64,000 nucleotides of DNA from Gari tellinella (Eukaryota > Mollusca > Bivalvia > Cardiida > Psammobiidae). Positions 31,044 to 41,640 of the stretch are shown one piece after another; position 1 is the first letter of the stretch, and every line of letters begins with the position of its first letter. The translations under genes and the position numbers were made by a program. Location: contig OV277864.1 of the NCBI GenBank assembly GCA_922989275.2, positions 44,143,550 through 44,207,549 of the forward strand, read 5' to 3'. The notes beneath the pieces are model-generated. The model searched no databases, was not told where the DNA came from, and saw only the letters and a list, made by a program, of their open reading frames with translations.

Positions 31044-31561
31044 GAAGATAAATCAAAGAATTGCTACAGACGACATTGGTTTCTGGCAGACGACAAAAGC
31101 ATAGCGTTCTAAAGGTTTATTGACTAGGGGTGAATATTATAAGAGAGGCAGCATTGTCCCGACCCTATACGGTACATTACAATCACTCAAGTTGTCTGAA
31201 GTCAAGGGACGGGCTTTTCTTACAAAACAATGGAAAGTATATGATTAAATCTCTCATATAGAGTTTATACAAATTAGAAAAAGGCCTTAAAGATACTGAA
31301 AATCAGATGTAAGCTGAACAAGCATGCGTTCAAATAATGCTTATAAATGCCATCTGAATTGTAGTCATTTTAAATGCTGGAAATGAGCTTAAACATTTGC
31401 AGAGTTCGTCAATCATCGGCGTCTTATCAGGAACAAAACTATTTATCTGCAAAAAAGTCGTTTCGAGAAGTCTATGAATATATAGCAATAAAAGAGTTTG
31501 AAACTAAATTAACAATTCTATGATTCACAAATGAACCAAATTCTTACTTTATATAAAACAT
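31044..31561. other. Non-coding, nothing recognised (unit B)
   Basis: Partner of 5,627-6,139. No gene. Confidence 0.5.
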
Positions 31562-31752
31562 AACACCGTCTATAACGACAACTAAAGAGAAGGCTAATTG
31601 ATTGTATAAAACACTGTGGCAGGTAAAGGCAAGATGAAAGTAAAATAAAATTAAGCTTTATGTACTACTTTAATCTTGCTTTCATCAATCTCCTTCGTTA
31701 AACATCAAAATGATTAACATTATAAAGTCGATGTTTTTGAGAGGTTTTACTG
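31562..31752. mobile_element. M4-type miniature element (unit B)
   Basis: Partner of 6,140-6,331, ending GAGAGGTTTTACTG-TA. Confidence 0.65.
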
Positions 31753-31973
31753 TATCTCTGTGTACGACCAAGAGATGCTTTTTGTTTTGTTTTTAAAGTT
31801 TTATTTTGGTTTGAAAGGGGACTCCTACTGCCGATTTCCCCATTTAGATATTTGTTTATACTGCAGTCTGTTAAAACCCGGTACATGTTAATGCGTGGTA
31901 GATTCGTTAAATGGGTACGAAATGACCAAGATAGTGGGTACGAAATGGTTCGGGTACGAAATGACAATGAGTG

Positions 31974-32273
31974 CAGGGGCGTGTTCGATTATCAGCCCGG
32001 AATTGACGGGATTGACGGAATCGAAATCGAATGGTCCGGAATTCAATTCCAGAACTGTTCTATCAGTTCTGTCCGAGGAGGTGGTGTGAGCAGAATTGTG
32101 ACGTATCATCATGGTTCCCGGCACAATTTACGAACGCTTCGGCAGCAAAGTTGTAATAAGTAGGGAACCAGACTTCCATATTTTGCAAGGGTTCAATTCC
32201 GTTTTTATTTGATTTATTAATTCCATGGAATCGTTCCAAACAGTTCTGGAATTGATAATCGAACACGCCCCAG
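31974..32273. mobile_element. Miniature element with CAGGGGCG ends (unit B)
   Basis: Partner of 6,553-6,851, again inside the GGTACGAAATG array (31,910-32,343). The right terminus here is GCCCCAG instead of GCCCCTG. Confidence 0.7.
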
Positions 32274-32382
32274 TTTTGGTACGAATATTGACCAAGATGG
32301 GGTACGAAATGGTTTGGTTGCGAAATGGTTTGGGTACGAAATGACCAGTTCTCCGACCGATATTTGCTTCGATTTCTTAGTC

Positions 32383-33561
32383 TATGGAAGGCCGGTGCGC
32401 CATGCTAAATGCTAAATGCGAATTGCTATATGCGAAATGCTAAATGCGAATGCGAAATGCTAATTAAATACAAAACTCTTTTAGGGGTGCTAAATGCTAA
32501 ATGCTAGTTTGTAAAATGCCGAATGCTAAATGCTGATTGCGAAATGCGTTTTACGAAATGCCATTTGCGAATTGCAAAAACGCTAAATGCGAATTGCAAA
32601 AATGCTATTCCCAAATTCAAAAATGCCAAATGTGAATTACTGTACTAAGACCAAACAAAAAATGTATCTGTTTCCGGTAAACCGACCTTAGTTTTCCCCT
32701 CCGAGCCTAAACGTTTTTGTTTTTCATTTTTCGAAAAACCTATCGGCGAATGTCTGTCATTTTTGCAGCGCATGTGACAGTTGTTTTTGAGGAACGTGTA
32801 ATAGAAGCTATTCTTCAATTAATTGTTTAAAAAACTGTTTTATAGTCATTTTAGTGTTTTAGAAATTGATTTTAGAATAAGATTAGCAAATATCTAAGAG
32901 AATTTTTTTATCTAAATCTGTCATAAAATACCTTCCTTGCAGATATGATTTGCTAGTGAATTAACCATTGACATATTCAACATGCAGACAACACATTTTA
33001 TTGACATATTTGACAAGCATACAACATATCGAAATATTATTAATTCCACCTATCATATAAAAGCCACTACTTTTCCGGTTTGGTATACCAATATAGATTA
33101 GCAATCAAACCAGTTTCAATTTTTAAGGAAATTTTCGTAATGGGACCTATCAATAAAAAAAAACAATTTGAAATGATTTTTTTTCAAGGTATTTTATGTA
33201 TGGCACATGGCTCTGCAAAATAAAATGCATTCATATGTTTTCATATATAAATATGGTTATATAAAATACTCCATGAAAAGTTAAATAGATCTATATCAAT
33301 ATATGATTGTGTCCCTAGGAAACATGGGTAATGTTTTATTTGACCTTAATTTGATTTGCTAAATGCTAAATGCGATATGCTGAATGTCAAATGATAGAGA
33401 AAAACCGCCATTTGAAGAAACCTCCAAAGCATTTGGCATTTGAATAAGCATTTCGAAAATAGCATTTGGCATTTAGCAAATAGCATTCGATATTCCACAA
33501 ACAGCATTTGGCATTTAGCATTTTACAACTAGCAATTAGCATGGCGCACCGGCCTTCCATA
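32383..33561. mobile_element. 1,179-bp fold-back insertion with GCTAAATGC repeats
   Basis: Present only in unit B. Ends TATGGAAGGCCGGTGCGCC and its exact mirror, flanked by 6-bp repeats TTAGTC (32,377-32,382 and 33,562-33,567). Unit A has a single TTAGTC at 6,965-6,970. Inside each end, tens of copies of a 7-9 bp word (GCTAAATGC, GCGAATTGC, GCGAAATGC) run for about 230 bp at the left and, as the mirror (GCATTTAGC, GCATTTGGC), about 170 bp at the right. The 700-bp middle is AT-rich with no protein motif. The superfamily is not assigned. Confidence 0.9.
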
Positions 33562-33604
33562 TTAGTCTTAGAGTAATAGTCTACATGCATGACGATATGA
33601 AATA

Positions 33605-33810
33605 CAGTAAAACCTCTCTACTATGTATACTAACAAGAAGGCTAATTTTTTGTATAATTTTCAGATGACAGCTTGAAACAAGGTGACAGTATAACAGGAA
33701 CCTCCTAAAGGAAACTGTTTTACTGTCACCTTGCTTTAAGCATGCACAAACCTTTCTCAAACATCCAATTATTATCACAATAAAGTGGTTGTAAAAGAGA
33801 GATTATACTG
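33605..33810. mobile_element. M4 miniature element with H2-related core (unit B)
   Basis: Partner of 7,008-7,208; left TA-CAGTAAAACCTCTCTACTATG, right AGAGAGATTATACTG-TA. The short M2 fragment (33,837-33,940) follows. Confidence 0.8.
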
Positions 33811-34059
33811 TACTGGTATTCTATGTTGTTTCCCAAAATACAGTCGAACTTCGATATCTCAAACTCGGTTAAGTCGAACAAACACGTATTTTAAAGTTAA
33901 AACGCGGCTATACCCGTGTATTTGTTACGGTTTTTTTAATGCAACAGAGTAAAGAAAGAGATTTATTCCATTATGTTGCATTGAATTTCTATTCTTTTGT
34001 ACAATTAACCCACGTTTTCTGAGAATTAAACATACACAGTGCTTATCACGTTTTGCTTG

Positions 34060-34222
34060 ATACTTGTAAACAGCTTGGATCCAGATCAGAAGCCGTGTAA
34101 CGCAACGTCTGACCAGGATCCAAACTGTAAGATACTCGTGGCAATATTTCTTTAGTCAAAGTGCCTAAAAACTAATTTTGGAAAATAAAGCAGGCGACAA
34201 TATCGATGCAGCAGCGAAAGGG
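34060..34222. mobile_element. P1-type element, partial (unit B)
   Basis: Partner of 7,465-7,645 with H1 core AACAGCTTGGATCCAGATCA ... CAGGATCCAAACTG and end GCGAAAGGGATAA. Confidence 0.65.
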
Positions 34223-34439
34223 ATAAGAGCCGCACGGTGCAAGTGAAGTGGAAATATAAACGTTAAATTAATTCAGCTTTATTCAGAAAACATAGTAGAG
34301 CTTTAATACTGCGAAACACATTTATAAAGTAATCGAAAATACTCATTTACTAAGAGCAACACTTAATGAGTTGATTTTCTCTCCAAGTTGGTGCTTAGCT
34401 GTATACAGACTGCGAGCGAATTTGTAATAACCTGCAAAC

Positions 34440-34730
34440 AGTTTGGATCTAGATAAAACGCCGAGTAACACGGCGTCCAATGTGGAACAAAATTCTCTGA
34501 CGCTATGTGTGATCTGGATTCAAGCTTTTTGTCACTCGTTATTATATATTCTATCAAAATATCCATATTATATAACTTTGAGAAAACATCAGACGACAAT
34601 TTTAAAAAGACGATATTGCAGCAGTAATCGCGTTAGGCATATTTGTCTTTTTTTAGGGAACTTTGGCAAGGGTCGTTGGAAGGACGGAGTCGTTGTTAGG
34701 AGGGCCGTTGTAGGGAGGGAACACTATATA
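34440..34730. mobile_element. M3-type element, partial (unit B)
   Basis: Partner of 7,850-8,135, ending GTAGGGAGGGAACACTATA. The open frame 34,443-34,826 crosses it and is not a gene. The interval 34,731-35,215 holds nothing recognised. Confidence 0.6.
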
Positions 34731-35215
34731 TACAAACGTTATCGCATCTGCATGCGATTTGAATTATGCGATCGAAATTTCAAAACAGAATCGAGATGTT
34801 TCTTTGGTACTTTAATCGATCATTAATCAAAGTTCACCACCATTGCCTTCAAATAGCACAGTGCTTTTTATTCAGATATTTTCCTCCTTTTCGTCACTGC
34901 ACCAGTTAAATGTCTGTCTATTTATCCAGATATTTTAAGTTTTATTCGTATTTATTCTACATTTATGCAGGCAATTCTCCTTTGTTTGCCATAAACCATC
35001 TGCACGCTGTGGGTAGATTTATGATAACTATTGCAAACAGGTTTTGGTCCAGATGAGGCTCCTATGGTAGCTTAAAACTATTATTATATATTGTAAAAGA
35101 AAGTAAAGACATATTACTTTGGGAAATTGATTCAGGGGACACGTTTTGAAAAGTGTGCTAATGGTTAAAAGGATCCTGTTACGAAGGTACTCTCTAATAT
35201 GTAATGACGTGCCTG

Positions 35216-35457
35216 GGGTCCGTTTCATAAAACTTCGTACGACAAATGTTGTCGTAAGTCAAAACTTTAAATTACATTTAATTTCTGATTTCTCCATCAA
35301 ATACTGTCTTGTGACATCTCTTTGGAATCGTCTTTTCAAGACGATTCCAAAAAGATGTCACAAGACAGGATAAGGTGGAGAAATACATAAAAATTGAGAC
35401 TTTTATAACCTGACTTACGACAAGATTTGTCGTACGAAGTTTTATGAAACGGGTCCC
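35216..35457. mobile_element. E-family palindromic element (unit B)
   Basis: Partner of 8,626-8,867, ends GGGTCCGTTTCATAAAACTT and mirror. Confidence 0.85.
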
Positions 35458-35473
35458 TGGACTTTTTGTATTT

Positions 35474-35690
35474 TGCTTTACCCTTTCACTGCCATTGTGA
35501 CGTCATAACATGCCTAACACAATCGCTGCCATAATATCGTCTGCTCGCAAATACATATTCTGCCTTTGTTTATTTTTTAGGCAGATTTACTTTGAAGGTA
35601 TTCATATAATTGTGAATCAGTTTGGATCCAGATCAGACAGATCCAAACGGTTTGCATACGTTAGCGCTTTAGAGAATGGCACTTAAGGGG
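35474..35690. mobile_element. P1 element with tip-deleted H1 core (unit B)
   Basis: Partner of 8,885-9,105 with the same collapsed core, CAGTTTGGATCCAGATCAGA joined to CAGATCCAAACGG. The interval 35,691-36,431 is the partner of 9,106-9,849. Confidence 0.75.
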
Positions 35691-36431
35691 TTGATAGTTT
35701 TGTAACATGAGTTTTATATATGAAAAAACCTACGAAACACTTTTACTTAAGCGTTACCGTATAACCAGATATAATTATGAAATGAGGACATGGTGTCTCT
35801 TGTGAATACATAAAGCTTATGTTTCTGAAATAAGAAACCTCTTTAAAAGGTACAGTAAAACACGTGACAGATGGTTTCAAACTATACGACAAATGATAAC
35901 AAATATGAGATGTACATGTAATCGTATAATGATTGTTGGTTAATTTTGTTTTCACTAAGTATTTTTATTTTCCCTAAGATTAAAAAACCAGGTGTTTCAT
36001 TCTGAAAATATTAATTAATACACAATTATGTACCATATTGGCAATCCTCATTAAAGATTAGAGAAAAGCTTCCGTTCGTGTTCCGGTCTAATTTTACAGC
36101 GTCATGGACTAAAACAGGAACACGTCACCTCAGCCAATACATGTACAGTGAAACCCCTCTAAACCGGACATGTGCGGGAACAACATAAATTTCCGATTCA
36201 AAAGGGTTTCCAGTTTAGAGGTGTTTTAACTCATTACTCCATAACTAGTTTCTAGTATGGAAGATAGCTGAACACTTAAAGTAGGTTGAAACTAATTATA
36301 TGCAGCCTAAGAACTATTTCATTTAAGCTAGCAGATGGTAACTTTAGACGCATTCTGCTTACTTATAGCTTGCTTCAAGTGGTCACTTGTACCGCTATTG
36401 TCTTCAACACTGTAGATATGCTATGGAGTTA

Positions 36432-36690
36432 CAGTGGAGAATCTGTTATTCTTTCCCGTTTAAACGCAAACGTACGCAAACGTACGCAAACGCATTTATC
36501 ACTAAAACGTAGAAAAGAACAACTTTTGGACAAATTCTGATAATTCTTGTTTATCTTGGTGGCAAACAGTTTGGAGCCAGATCAGACGCCGGGTTACCCG
36601 GCGTCTGATCTGGCTCCAAACTGTTTGCACTGCAAATAAAAGTTTTAGCGTAAACGCGTTTATTGGGAAAGAATAACAGATTCTCCACTG
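36432..36690 (+). mobile_element. M1 miniature element with H1 core (unit B)
   Basis: Partner of 9,850-10,105 with TA flanks and intact CTCCACTG right end. The H1 core is GAGCCAGATCAGACGCCGGG / CCCGGCGTCTGATCTGGCTC; unit A has GAGCCTGATCAG on the left, so here the two arms match better. Confidence 0.9.
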
Positions 36691-36894
36691 TAAGAGTTAA
36701 ATTGGACCTATCCATATGTCAAAGCTTCGTCATATGTTCGACCGTATTAATAATAATTAACACTTTCAGCGCTCTGATAATTCTGGAAACCTTGCATCTC
36801 CACTGGACAAGTGATATACAGTAAAACCCCTCTAAACCGGAACCTCTAAATACCGGAATTCTCTCTTAACCGGACAAATACGTTGGTCCCGTTT

Positions 36895-37140
36895 CCAACC
36901 CTTCTTTATTTTAGCCCATTACATTACAAATATGCCTTTTTACGCCTTTGATTTATTCCATCACTGAAAAAGTACCTTCATGAATATTTTTCATCAGAAA
37001 TATTTTCTATATTCTGGTAGATGATAGCTTAAAGCAGGTTGAAAGTAAAGCTGAATGCGCCTTAAGGCGCATTCTGCTTTACTTTCAACCTGCTTTAAGT
37101 GATCAGTTATCTTCCATACTAGATACAAACTATGGTTTAA
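36895..37140 (-). mobile_element. P2-like H2 element inside the outer M4-like element
   Basis: TTTTAGCCCATTACATTAC and TACGCCTTTGATTTATTCC at the left, H2 palindrome TTAAAGCAGGTTGAAAGTAA ... GCATTCTGCTTTACTTTCAA at about 37,028-37,099, then TCTTCCATACTAGATACAAA to the right. It is in reverse orientation relative to 12,167. Termini are eroded. Confidence 0.65.
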
Positions 37141-37208
37141 AACCCCTCTAAACCGGAAACCCTCTAAACCGGACATTTATGTTGTCCCCACACATGTCCG
37201 GTTTAGAG

Positions 37209-38274
37209 CACAGGGCCCCGACACGATTGCGTTTTGAGATAAAAAAAAATCGTCAGAAGGTATATACAGTGATGCTCACTTATAACGAACTTGGATAAGA
37301 TGAAAAACTGCTTAATACAAACTGAAAATAAATCCCCGACTGCTTCCTTCTTTATTTCAATGGCCTCATGCTTGCTTAAGATGAAAACTGGATATAAAAA
37401 AATAATAAAAAAAAGTAATATACCAAGTTAAAGTCTACTTTCAGTCCAAATGACCGCTCAGCCGACTGTACATATACTGGACGAAAAACTGGATAAGACA
37501 AACTGATTTTTAGGTCCCTAAACTGGATTTTACCTGTAAAATGGTTCTGTTAATACAACATGCCGGTCATTATCACAGTTTGACAAGTGGCTTACAAAGG
37601 TGACAGTACTTAATTGCTTAGCTGCTCATCACCTCAGATAACAAAACATTACCCAATCAACATGTTTTGTATATATGCTATTGATAGGATGTTCAAACAA
37701 CTGGAAATAATTAGTTTACTTTGCAGATTATTTTTTTGGATCCAGATCAGATGCCTTATAACTGGGTGTCTGATCAGACTTCTTGCTGTTTGACACCTGT
37801 ATTCTGCAAAAAGATAACAACCACTGATGCTTTATCAACATAGTAGAACTTTTTTATATTAATAAAGTTTATTTATTAAATATTCATAATAGGTTGAGTT
37901 TTCTATTAATACTAAAACAGGGAACAGGTTAAATTTTCAAGAAGAAAAATGGCATTTCTTATGTCATAGCCAATCTTATTTTGTTATCATTTAATTATTC
38001 TATTTGGTACAATTAAAAGAAATATTTAAGATTTAATTTCTATGCGGTTCTATATTTCTTTCTTTCTAATCAATTATTTACTAGAAGTATAATGAGTAAA
38101 AATTGCTTTATATGAAAACTATTCACAAAGAAATTTCGATGTTTGGATAAGACGAAGTTTGGATAAGACGAACTAATTTGTAAGATCCCCTGAATTTCGT
38201 TATAAGTGAGCATCACTGTATATATCTTTTGACATTTTTTTTCTCTCACAAATCAATCGTGCCGGGTCCCTGTG
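37209..38274. mobile_element. hAT-like element with 8-bp target duplication
   Basis: CACAGGGCCCCGACACGATT at the left and AATCGTGCCGGGTCCCTGTG at the right. The perfect 8-bp direct repeat GTTTAGAG is at 37,201-37,208 and 38,275-38,282. Without the inner element at 37,267 it would be only about 110 bp. An 8-bp duplication with CAGGG-type ends is classic for hAT. Confidence 0.85.
37267..38218. mobile_element. Pogo/Tc1-like non-autonomous element with decayed H1 core
   Basis: 952 bp, TA flanks (37,265-37,266 and 38,219-38,220), ends CAGTGATGCTCACTTATAAC and exact mirror. Subterminal GGATAAGACGAA-type repeats occur at both sides. No transposase. At about 37,738-37,795 lies GGATCCAGATCAGATGCCTT then GGTGTCTGATCAGAC..GCTGTTTGACAC, an H1 palindrome with one damaged arm. 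Confidence 0.85.
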
Positions 38275-38293
38275 GTTTAGAGAGGTTTCACTA

Positions 38294-39180
38294 TCACCAG
38301 TTAGTTTCCCAATCACTTACTTATGACAGATACGGGGCACAGGCATGACACTAGCAATCTCTTTTAGTAAATAAATAATTAACAAATTGACACCAAACCC
38401 ATTTGTGTCCGGCAAGCCTTTTCATAGCTAAAGTCGACTTTGCAAACTGTTTGACACTCGTATCGATATTTCTTCGTTCAAACTGCTTTTCAAAAATACT
38501 TTGAAATAAAAGTTTAGGCAAAGTTTAAAAGCAAACGATACATTGATGGTGAATTGAGTTTAGCAGGCGATATAATATAGCAATGAAAGGATGAAGGTTT
38601 CGGAATTTGATTGTTCATCTATATAATATATTGTTTTCGCGTGGTCACCTTTATTGACGAAACGGTCAATCTTGTAACAAGCCCTTCAATGCCAATGACG
38701 TCAAAACACGCCAATGCAAATGTGATCAAAACTGTTCGACATTCGTTTTGCACTAACGTCAGTCATATTGCCTTAAATCTAATTTTGAAACGACATTGCA
38801 GACAACACTATTGAAGCAGATAACAATATGGCGGCGAAGGGGTAAAATACCTCTCGCTAAATTTGACCACAACGACCCGGGTCAAGCAGTCGCTAATTGG
38901 GATAGTGTAGGTATATGTACAGACAAATGATTGCTTTACCATTTCCCCTCCAAAGTCGCCCACAGTCGATTTAGTAAACAGGTTGGACCCAGATCAGACG
39001 ACACATAACGCGGCGTCTTATCAGGGTCAAAACTGTCTGACACTCGTCAAACTACCTTAAATCTAATTTTGAAACGATCTTGTAGACATAAATCAGACGA
39101 TAATATGGCGGTAAAGGGGGAATCTCACGATAAAATTGGCACTGAAAGGGTTAATGCAGGGTAAAATAACATAGAAAGTC
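38294..39180. mobile_element. Three decayed P1 elements in a row
   Basis: About 38,430-38,605 (GTCGACTTTGCAAACTGTTTGACACTCG, end AATGAAAGGATGA), 38,685-38,847 (CCCTTCAATGCCAATGACG, end GGCGAAGGGGTAAA) and 38,935-39,155 (TTACCATTTCCCCTCC, H1 core GACCCAGATCAGACGAC ... GTCTTATCAGGGTC, end GCACTGAAAGGGTTAA). The first two have lost most of the H1 hairpin. No gene. Confidence 0.6.
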
Positions 39181-40358
39181 ATATATATATATCTTTATTT
39201 CTTTATTTCTGTCTCTTCTTTGTACATCAAAGTTACATTACAGTTCATGCAAGTTACAGTTTCACAAGTATGTACAAAGTCATTCACTATTGAATTATAA
39301 GAGACGATCACAGTTATTCATGATACATAGCATAATCATAGGAACAAACTATAGTATATACAGAAGGTAAATGCACATATCACCTTTTAATGCTGCACAC
39401 CAAACTGTTACAGTCTAAGCATTTAGTGTGTTTAAAAATTTACTAAGATCAAGTTCAATAAAAGCTAACGACAGCAATAGAAGGCCAACAAGCCACACAA
39501 TGAAGTGTTTTTTGGTGTTTTTTTTTTTAAAAACCGAATATTACCTCAAGCCAGACTTGAAGTAAACTGATTAAAAGGTGATATCTACTAGATGTAAAAA
39601 AAATGAAATGTTCTAGAATAATGACGTCATTATATACAATAAAAGGTAATTGATTCAATAATATACTGATTAAATATAAACTAAACAACATGTTTGGTAA
39701 ATGAATACATGTTTTAAGAAGTGTACAAGAGACTTGAGCGCCTCCTTAAAATTAAAAAGCAGGATTTGGCAGCAATACGTACAATTGATGGACATGAAAA
39801 TATAAATATGAGTTTATCACAGTTACTTTTCAGTTCGAAACCCGCATCGATCTCTGATGCTTTGCTATATAAAACATTTCTAATATCTGTATATTTTGGA
39901 CAGTCTGTAATTACATGCAATTCATTTTCAACTTCAGTTATACAAAACGGACATACTCTTCTTTCAACATCTAGTCGTTCATATCTCCCTGTCTCTAGAC
40001 GCAGGGGCGCAACACCACAGCGAAACTTAGCAAAAGCACTCCGATGTTTAGACGGGATAATCATTTTTACATAACATTCTGGTAAAATTTCATGCTTGAA
40101 CAATGCATAAGTACGCAGTTTATTTCCACCATTTCTGGACATAGACTGCTTCCTTGTTATTGTGTTGCTCCACTGTGTTTTAAATCTAGATAATGCATTA
40201 CATTTTAATTTATTTACTAATGCATGTTTATTTATGACAGTATCAATCATACAAAACTCATTGCAATTTAGGTCACGAAATATTTTACATACATTAAAAT
40301 TCCAATTTTTACATGATCTGTTTGCTTTAGCAGTTTTCTGTTTTATTGCTATCTTGCA
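39181..40358 (-). mobile_element. 5'-truncated non-LTR retrotransposon (LINE)
   Basis: On the minus strand: the C-terminal part of a polyprotein, then a 3' UTR of about 530 bp ending in AAATAAAG repeats and a short (AT)n run at 39,181-39,205. The 5' break at 40,358 coincides with the TTAA of the next element. Only the 3' part remains, as usual for dead-on-arrival LINE copies. Confidence 0.75.
39714..40358 (-). pseudogene. LINE ORF2 C-terminus (zinc-knuckle region)
   Basis: The frame is open from the 5' break at 40,358; an internal ATG lies at 40,250. The last 178 residues hold CPFCITEVENELHVITDC, a C-x2-C-x8-H-x4-C motif seen near the C-terminus of CR1/L2/Jockey-type reverse transcriptase polyproteins. 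It is preceded by PSKHRSAFAKFRCG and RLETGRYERL. No reverse transcriptase core or endonuclease is present, so it cannot act on its own. The exact clade cannot be told from this part. Confidence 0.75.
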
Positions 40359-40362
40359 TTAA

Positions 40363-40567
40363 CCCTTAGCCCGCCAAATAAATTGTCGTCTGCTATATTT
40401 CTCGTCTGCTTCAAGTTTCAAAGTGCTTCAAATTGCTCAAAATTGCTGAAAATGTTGTCCGTTTGTCAAACAGCTTGGGTCCGGATGAGACGCCGAATTA
40501 CTCGGCGTCTCATTCGGATCCAAGCTGTTTGCATATGGAGCTATAGTCGTGATTGGCAGGCTAAGGG
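40363..40567 (-). mobile_element. P1 TTAA element with H1 core
   Basis: 205 bp with TTAA at 40,359-40,362 and 40,568-40,571. Left CCCTTAGCCCGCC, right GGCAGGCTAAGGG. Core GCTTGGGTCCGGATGAGACG ... CGTCTCATTCGGATCCAAGC, in which ATGAG/CTCAT replaces the usual ATCAG/CTGAT on both arms. It sits at the broken end of the LINE. Confidence 0.9.
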
Positions 40568-40617
40568 TTAAGTAATCACCTGAATGGAAGACAGACGGTT
40601 GTCCATTGAATGGGCGA

Positions 40618-40831
40618 TTAATTCTTTCACTGCCAATGGCACCAAAAAGCGACTTTGCAAACACAGTTTGGATCCTGATCAGACTCCGCGCCACGCTGCC
40701 TCTGATCAGGATCAAGACAGTTTGACACTCATATCGATATGTTTTAGTAACAAATCGCCCTAAATATTACTTTAAAATATTGCAGAAGACACTACTGATA
40801 CAGTCGAAATTTTGGCGCTAAAATGGTTAAA
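40618..40831 (+). mobile_element. P1 TTAA element with H1 core
   Basis: ATTAATTCTTTCACTGCCAA left, GGCGCTAAAATGGTTAAA right. Core CACAGTTTGGATCCTGATCA ... CTGATCAGGATCAAGACAG around CTCCGCGCCACGCTGC. GCAGAAGACACTA near the right end. Confidence 0.75.
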
Positions 40832-40887
40832 TAAGACGAAAAAACTTGTCAATGATATAATTAGTATATTACTGACAGCTCATATAG

Positions 40888-41077
40888 TGATGAAGACGGT
40901 TTACTTCCGTTTAAAAAATAACGAAACGCAATGCAATTGAAATGAAGAAAACAGTTTAGAGCTAGATCAGACGCTTAGTTACCCGGCTTCTGACCTGGCT
41001 ACAAACTGATTTCAATGGGAATACGTGTTAAAGCATTAATGGTTCTACTGAGAAAGTACAACGTCTTTCCCATTGTA
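40888..41077 (+). mobile_element. Decayed M1 element
   Basis: GTGATGAAGACGGTTTACTT on the left, AAAGTACAACGTCTTTCCCATTG-TA on the right, H1 core AGTTTAGAGCTAGATCAGAC ... CTGACCTGGCTACAAACTG. Confidence 0.6.
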
Positions 41078-41219
41078 TGTGTGTTGGTAGCTCAATTACT
41101 GAATTAGCTGGGAGCTTTATTCTGAGACTGCACTTAGTGCCATTGCCCTAGTCCCCACAGAGATTGACATAATTAACTTAACGTAATACATATGTATACA
41201 TTATGCCTACAGTGGAGAA

Positions 41220-41410
41220 AAGCTTATTCTTTCCAAGTATTTTTTAACGCTTCTGTTAAGAAATATATTTCAGTTTCAAACAGCTTGGAACCAGCGGTAT
41301 CTGATCAGGCTCCAAACTGATTGTCACCTAAGTAAAAAGAAATGGTCAGAAATCTTGTTAAAAAAGATGCCATTTTCCACCTTTTGTGGTTTTACGTTTG
41401 CATTTAGTTT
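41220..41410 (-). mobile_element. Decayed M1 element
   Basis: TA-CAGTGGAGAAAAGCTTATTC left; core TTTCAAACAGCTTGGAACCA joined to GCGGTATCTGATCAGGCTCC, so the left inner stem is deleted. The right end is lost. Confidence 0.6.
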
Positions 41411-41640
41411 TCTATAACTCTTTTACTATCGACGACGTCAAAATGAGTCTTTGCAGACAATTTGTAACTAGGCGTCCGATCAGGGTCCAAACTTTTTTTA
41501 CACTAATATTGAAATAACATCAGTCTAACTGTCTTAAATCTAACTTTGGAACGACATTGCGGACCAATATTTAAGCAGACGACATTATGGCGTCGAAGTG
41601 GGTGAACCCGCATGATAACTTTGACGATGAAAAGTGTAAG
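41411..41640. mobile_element. Decayed P1 element
   Basis: TAACTCTTTTACTATCGACG left. The core is reduced to AGGCGTCCGATCAGGGTCCA. AAGCAGACGACATTATGGCG and GGCGTCGAAGTGGGT follow at the right. Confidence 0.55.

Larger units (their letters stand above)
22360..36755 (+). repeat. Segmental duplication, unit B
   Basis: Collinear with 1-10,171. After removing the two extra insertions (3,053 bp and 1,179 bp plus 6) the length is close to 10.14 kb, matching unit A. The left edge is at the start of the 68-bp array; the right edge is near 36,755. Unit B still has sequence lost from A (27,294-27,322 and most of an H1 arm at 27,418-27,450), so B is not simply derived from A. Confidence 0.9.
36819..38291. 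mobile_element. Outer M4-like element holding three nested insertions
   Basis: Left TA-CAGTAAAACCCCTCTAAACC (36,817-), right GGTTTAGAGAGGTTTCAC-TA (to 38,293). The inner sequence repeats CCTCTAAACCGG several times and contains a P2/H2 segment and an 8-bp-flanked hAT-like element at 37,209-38,274. This is the oldest layer of the nest. Confidence 0.8.
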
